A DNA stretch of 35,911 bases from Streptomyces longispororuber (lineage in GTDB: Bacteria; Actinomycetota; Actinomycetes; Streptomycetales; Streptomycetaceae), in NCBI RefSeq assembly GCF_014656095.1, contig NZ_BNBT01000088.1, positions 1-35,911 on the forward strand. The letters run 5' to 3'. Of this stretch, positions 34,027 through 35,911 are shown one piece after another. Made by a program: the position numbers and the translations under genes. Each line of letters starts with the position of its first letter. Position 1 is the stretch's first letter. Under the pieces are notes generated by a model. The model worked only from the letters and a program-made list of their open reading frames with translations. It had not been told where the DNA came from and did not search any database.

Positions 34027-34848
34027 GTGGCGCAGCGCATCCGTCTGCGTTACACCAAGCGCGGCCGCCTCCGGTTCACCAGCCACCGTGACTTCCAGCG
34101 CGCCTTCGAGCGGGCGTTGCGCCGCGCCGAGGTGCCCATGGCGTACTCGGCCGGCTTCACCCCGCACCCGAAGGTGTCGTACGCCAATGCCGCACCCACC
34201 GGCACGGGCAGTGAGGCCGAGTATCTGGAGATCGCGCTCACCGAGCCCCGCGACCCGCACACCCTGCGGGAGCTGCTCAACGAGTCGCTGCCCGACGGCC
34301 TGGACATCACCGACGCCGTCGAGGCCCGCACCTCCGGGCTCGCGGACCGGCTCACCGCCTCCGTGTGGGAGCTGCGCCTGGACGGCGTGGCGCCCGCCGA
34401 GGCCGAGCGGGCCGCCGCCGCCTTCCGCGCCGCCGGGACCGTCGAGGTTCAGCGGCGTACGAAGAACGGGATGCGCACGTTCGACGCCCGCCCCGCCGTC
34501 GTGAGCCTGGACGTCCTCGCCCCGGAGGCGCTCGCCTCCGCCGCTGATAGGCCGACGGACAGGCCCTGTGCGATACTGCGGCTGGTTGTACGGCACGCGA
34601 CACCCGCCGTCCGACCCGACGACGTCCTGTCCGGTCTCCGAGCTGTGGCCGACCTGGCGCCGCCGGTCCCCGCAGCGGTGACCAGGCTGGCGCAGGGGCT
34701 TTTCGATGACGAGACCGGCACGGTGACCGACCCGCTCGCGCCCGACCGCGAGGCAGCCACGGCCGCTCCGGCCGACCGGCACCCCCACCAGGGGGAGGCC
34801 GCCCCGGCTGCCGCCGCGACGGCGCCGGTGCCGGAAGGTCCCGCGTAG
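34027..34848 (+). CDS. TIGR03936 / DUF2344 family protein
   Basis: The 273-residue cytosolic protein begins with AQRIRLRYTKRGRLRFTSHRDF, the family start, followed by the GFTPHPKVSYA block. Function is unknown; it is the regular partner of the TIGR03960 radical SAM protein and may act on tRNA or rRNA (inference). The C-terminal 45 residues are an Ala/Pro-rich tail. GTG 34027 is the first canonical start but has no ribosome-binding site at the right distance. A CTG at 33988, in frame, has AAGGA nine bases upstream and would add 13 residues (GKRQPEGPPPAP type) that I recall at the start of homologues. The RNase E gene follows after 242 bases. Confidence 0.88.
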   Translation: MAQRIRLRYTKRGRLRFTSHRDFQRAFERALRRAEVPMAYSAGFTPHPKVSYANAAPTGTGSEAEYLEIALTEPRDPHTLRELLNESLPDGLDITDAVEARTSGLADRLTASVWELRLDGVAPAEAERAAAAFRAAGTVEVQRRTKNGMRTFDARPAVVSLDVLAPEALASAADRPTDRPCAILRLVVRHATPAVRPDDVLSGLRAVADLAPPVPAAVTRLAQGLFDDETGTVTDPLAPDREAATAAPADRHPHQGEAAPAAAATAPVPEGPA

Positions 34849-34870
34849 GGCGCTCGCCGAGAACACCGCA

Positions 34871-34912
34871 GCGCCGCCCTCGTACTCGGGAGCCACCTGG
34901 GTCGGGCGGCGC
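34871..34912 (+). terminator. Hairpin after the DUF2344 gene (weak terminator or leader structure)
   Basis: 9-bp GC stem (34871-34879 with 34904-34912) with a 24-base loop, 22 bases after the stop. It could instead belong to the long leader of the RNase E mRNA (34849-35090). Confidence 0.35.
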
Positions 34913-35090
34913 ACTGACCAGAAGACTTTCGCCAGGCCGTCCGCCAGGAGCGTACGGAACCGGCGAGACAAGACACAGACAGCTCCCGTGCGGCGCCCAC
35001 GCCCCGGATGGCGGCCCCGCGACAGGTGCGGGCCGCGGGTACGTCCGGCACAGGCGCGGCGCCCGGGAGCGTGACGGGAGAACCGCCCGC

Positions 35091-35911
35091 ATGCTTGAGC
35101 CGAACGACCCCACCGAGGGCTCGCAGAACAACAGCACCCCCAGCGACACGCTGCCGCCGCGCCGTCGGCGCCGCGCCGCGTCGCGTCCCGCGGGACCGCC
35201 CGCGGGCACGGCCACGGACACCGCGCCGGCCATACCGGCCGCCCCCGCCACCGTGGACCCCACCGCCGCCGCCGTGGACGCGGAGAGCGAGGTGGACGAG
35301 GAGACGGAGGCCGCCGCCGCGCCGCTGACCGGCGAGGACGAGACGGCCACCGAGGCTCCTGAGACTTCTGAGGCATCCGCGACCGCTGAGGCCGCCGAGG
35401 CGGCGCCTGCCGGGCGTACGCGGCGTCGTGCCACGCGTCGCGCCTCGGCCCCGGCCGGTGCGCCGAAGACGGCCCAGGAGGCCGAGCAGGCCCCGGCCGA
35501 GGCCGCCGCGACCGCCGCCGCGCCGCTGACCACCGGCGACGGGACGGACGCCGAGGCCCCCGAGACCACTGAGGCCGCTGAGGCCGCTGAGGCGGCGCCT
35601 GCCGGGCGTACGCGGCGTCGTGCCACGCGCCGCGCGTCGGCCCCGGCCGGTGCGCCGAAGACCACCCAGAAGGCCGAACCGGCCGAGGTCGATCCGCAGG
35701 AGCCGGTGGCCGAGGCGCACGCCGTCGAGGAGCCCGCCGCCGAGGCGCGGCCGGAGGCCGAGGCCGCGGCCCCGCGCCGTACGCGCCGCCGCGCGGTCCG
35801 TGCCGCGTCCGCGCCCACGACGCCCACCGCGGCGGACGCCGGTACCGAGGCCGCCGAGGCCGCGCCGGAGCCCGCCGTCGAGGAGCCCGCCGCCGAGGCG
35901 CAGCCGGAGGC
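35091..35911 (+). CDS. rne: Ribonuclease E/G, N-terminal part (cut by the window edge)
   Basis: Only the first 273 codons are present and the frame is open to the end. They encode the disordered N-terminal region typical of Streptomyces RNase E/G: MLEPNDPTEGS, a basic PPRRRRRAASRP patch, then long Glu/Ala/Pro stretches with basic TRRRATRR patches. The S1 and catalytic domains would lie downstream. The enzyme processes mRNA and rRNA precursors; in actinobacteria this region binds RNA or degradosome partners (family knowledge). The ATG at 35091 has GGGAG about ten bases upstream. A 64-residue unit is duplicated in tandem (see the repeat at 35397). The 242-base leader could allow self-regulation, as in other bacteria (inference). 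Confidence 0.88.
   Translation, partial: MLEPNDPTEGSQNNSTPSDTLPPRRRRRAASRPAGPPAGTATDTAPAIPAAPATVDPTAAAVDAESEVDEETEAAAAPLTGEDETATEAPETSEASATAEAAEAAPAGRTRRRATRRASAPAGAPKTAQEAEQAPAEAAATAAAPLTTGDGTDAEAPETTEAAEAAEAAPAGRTRRRATRRASAPAGAPKTTQKAEPAEVDPQEPVAEAHAVEEPAAEARPEAEAAAPRRTRRRAVRAASAPTTPTAADAGTEAAEAAPEPAVEEPAAEAQPE
35397..35662 (+). repeat. Direct repeat of 74 bases, period 192, in the RNase E gene
   Basis: 35397-35470 and 35589-35662 are nearly identical and encode EAAPAGRTRRRATRRASAPA. The period is exactly 64 codons, so the reading frame is kept. The spacer parts are also related (APLT, EAPET). Confidence 0.85.

Noticed and set aside
34849..35090. Small RNA or riboswitch in the RNase E leader
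   Set aside because: Only one moderate hairpin is visible and no known motif; there is not enough to call an RNA gene.

Overview
This window is a high-GC actinobacterial chromosome segment, almost certainly from a Streptomyces. The evidence is the very high GC in third codon positions, the frequent GTG starts, the clpP1-clpP2-clpX order, the linkage folC - DUF4233 - ndk - mreB - mreC - mreD - mrdA - rodA, and the Arg/Ala/Glu-rich N-terminus of an RNase E/G at the right edge. From memory the core order matches the S. coelicolor region from clpP1 to the RNase E gene (about SCO2619 down to SCO2599); this could not be checked here.

Layout. (1) 1-3403: intergenic repeat, a ClgR-type operator, clpP1, clpP2, clpX and a terminator: the Clp protease core and its unfoldase. 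(2) 3441-5467, minus strand: two tandem paralogous single-pass membrane proteins with Pro/Gln/Gly/Tyr-rich tails. (3) 5633-8318: valS, with signs of a leaderless mRNA, and its terminator. (4) 8406-17126: an accessory block between valS and folC. It holds a membrane GT2 glycosyltransferase and a UDP-GlcNAc 2-epimerase, a three-gene operon (small membrane protein, soluble PAS histidine kinase, OmpR-type regulator), an orphan DesK-type kinase and an MreB paralogue (Mbl-type). Dispersed and inverted repeats punctuate it. (5) 17338-20025: folC, the DUF4233 gene, ndk. (6) 20365-27151: the elongation / spore-wall cluster mreB, mreC, mreD, a candidate unrecognised 75-codon ORF, mrdA (PBP2) and rodA. 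(7) 27262-30914: a CYTH-CHAD protein and a TIGR03960-type radical SAM protein. (8) 30982-33983: accessory genes (lipoprotein, small secreted basic protein, three-helix membrane protein, repeat-rich membrane protein). They separate the radical SAM gene from its usual partner, the DUF2344/TIGR03936 gene (34027-34848). (9) From 35091: the start of RNase E/G, cut by the window edge.

How the parts fit. MreB/MreC/MreD with the RodA-PBP2 glycosyltransferase-transpeptidase pair form an envelope-synthesis machine, used in Streptomyces mainly for the spore wall; the Mbl-type protein 3 kb away is a natural partner. The epimerase and GT2 suggest a ManNAc-containing surface glycan, possibly controlled by the adjacent two-component operon (inference).

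The least explained items are: the 75-codon ORF joined to mreD and mrdA by GTGA overlaps at both ends; the secreted peptide-like protein whose Shine-Dalgarno sequence lies in a hairpin and which is followed by a three-helix membrane protein; the 18-bp minisatellite inside a kinase ATPase domain; the roughly 220-bp palindrome at 11133-11355; and a probable non-AUG (CTG) start for the DUF2344 gene.
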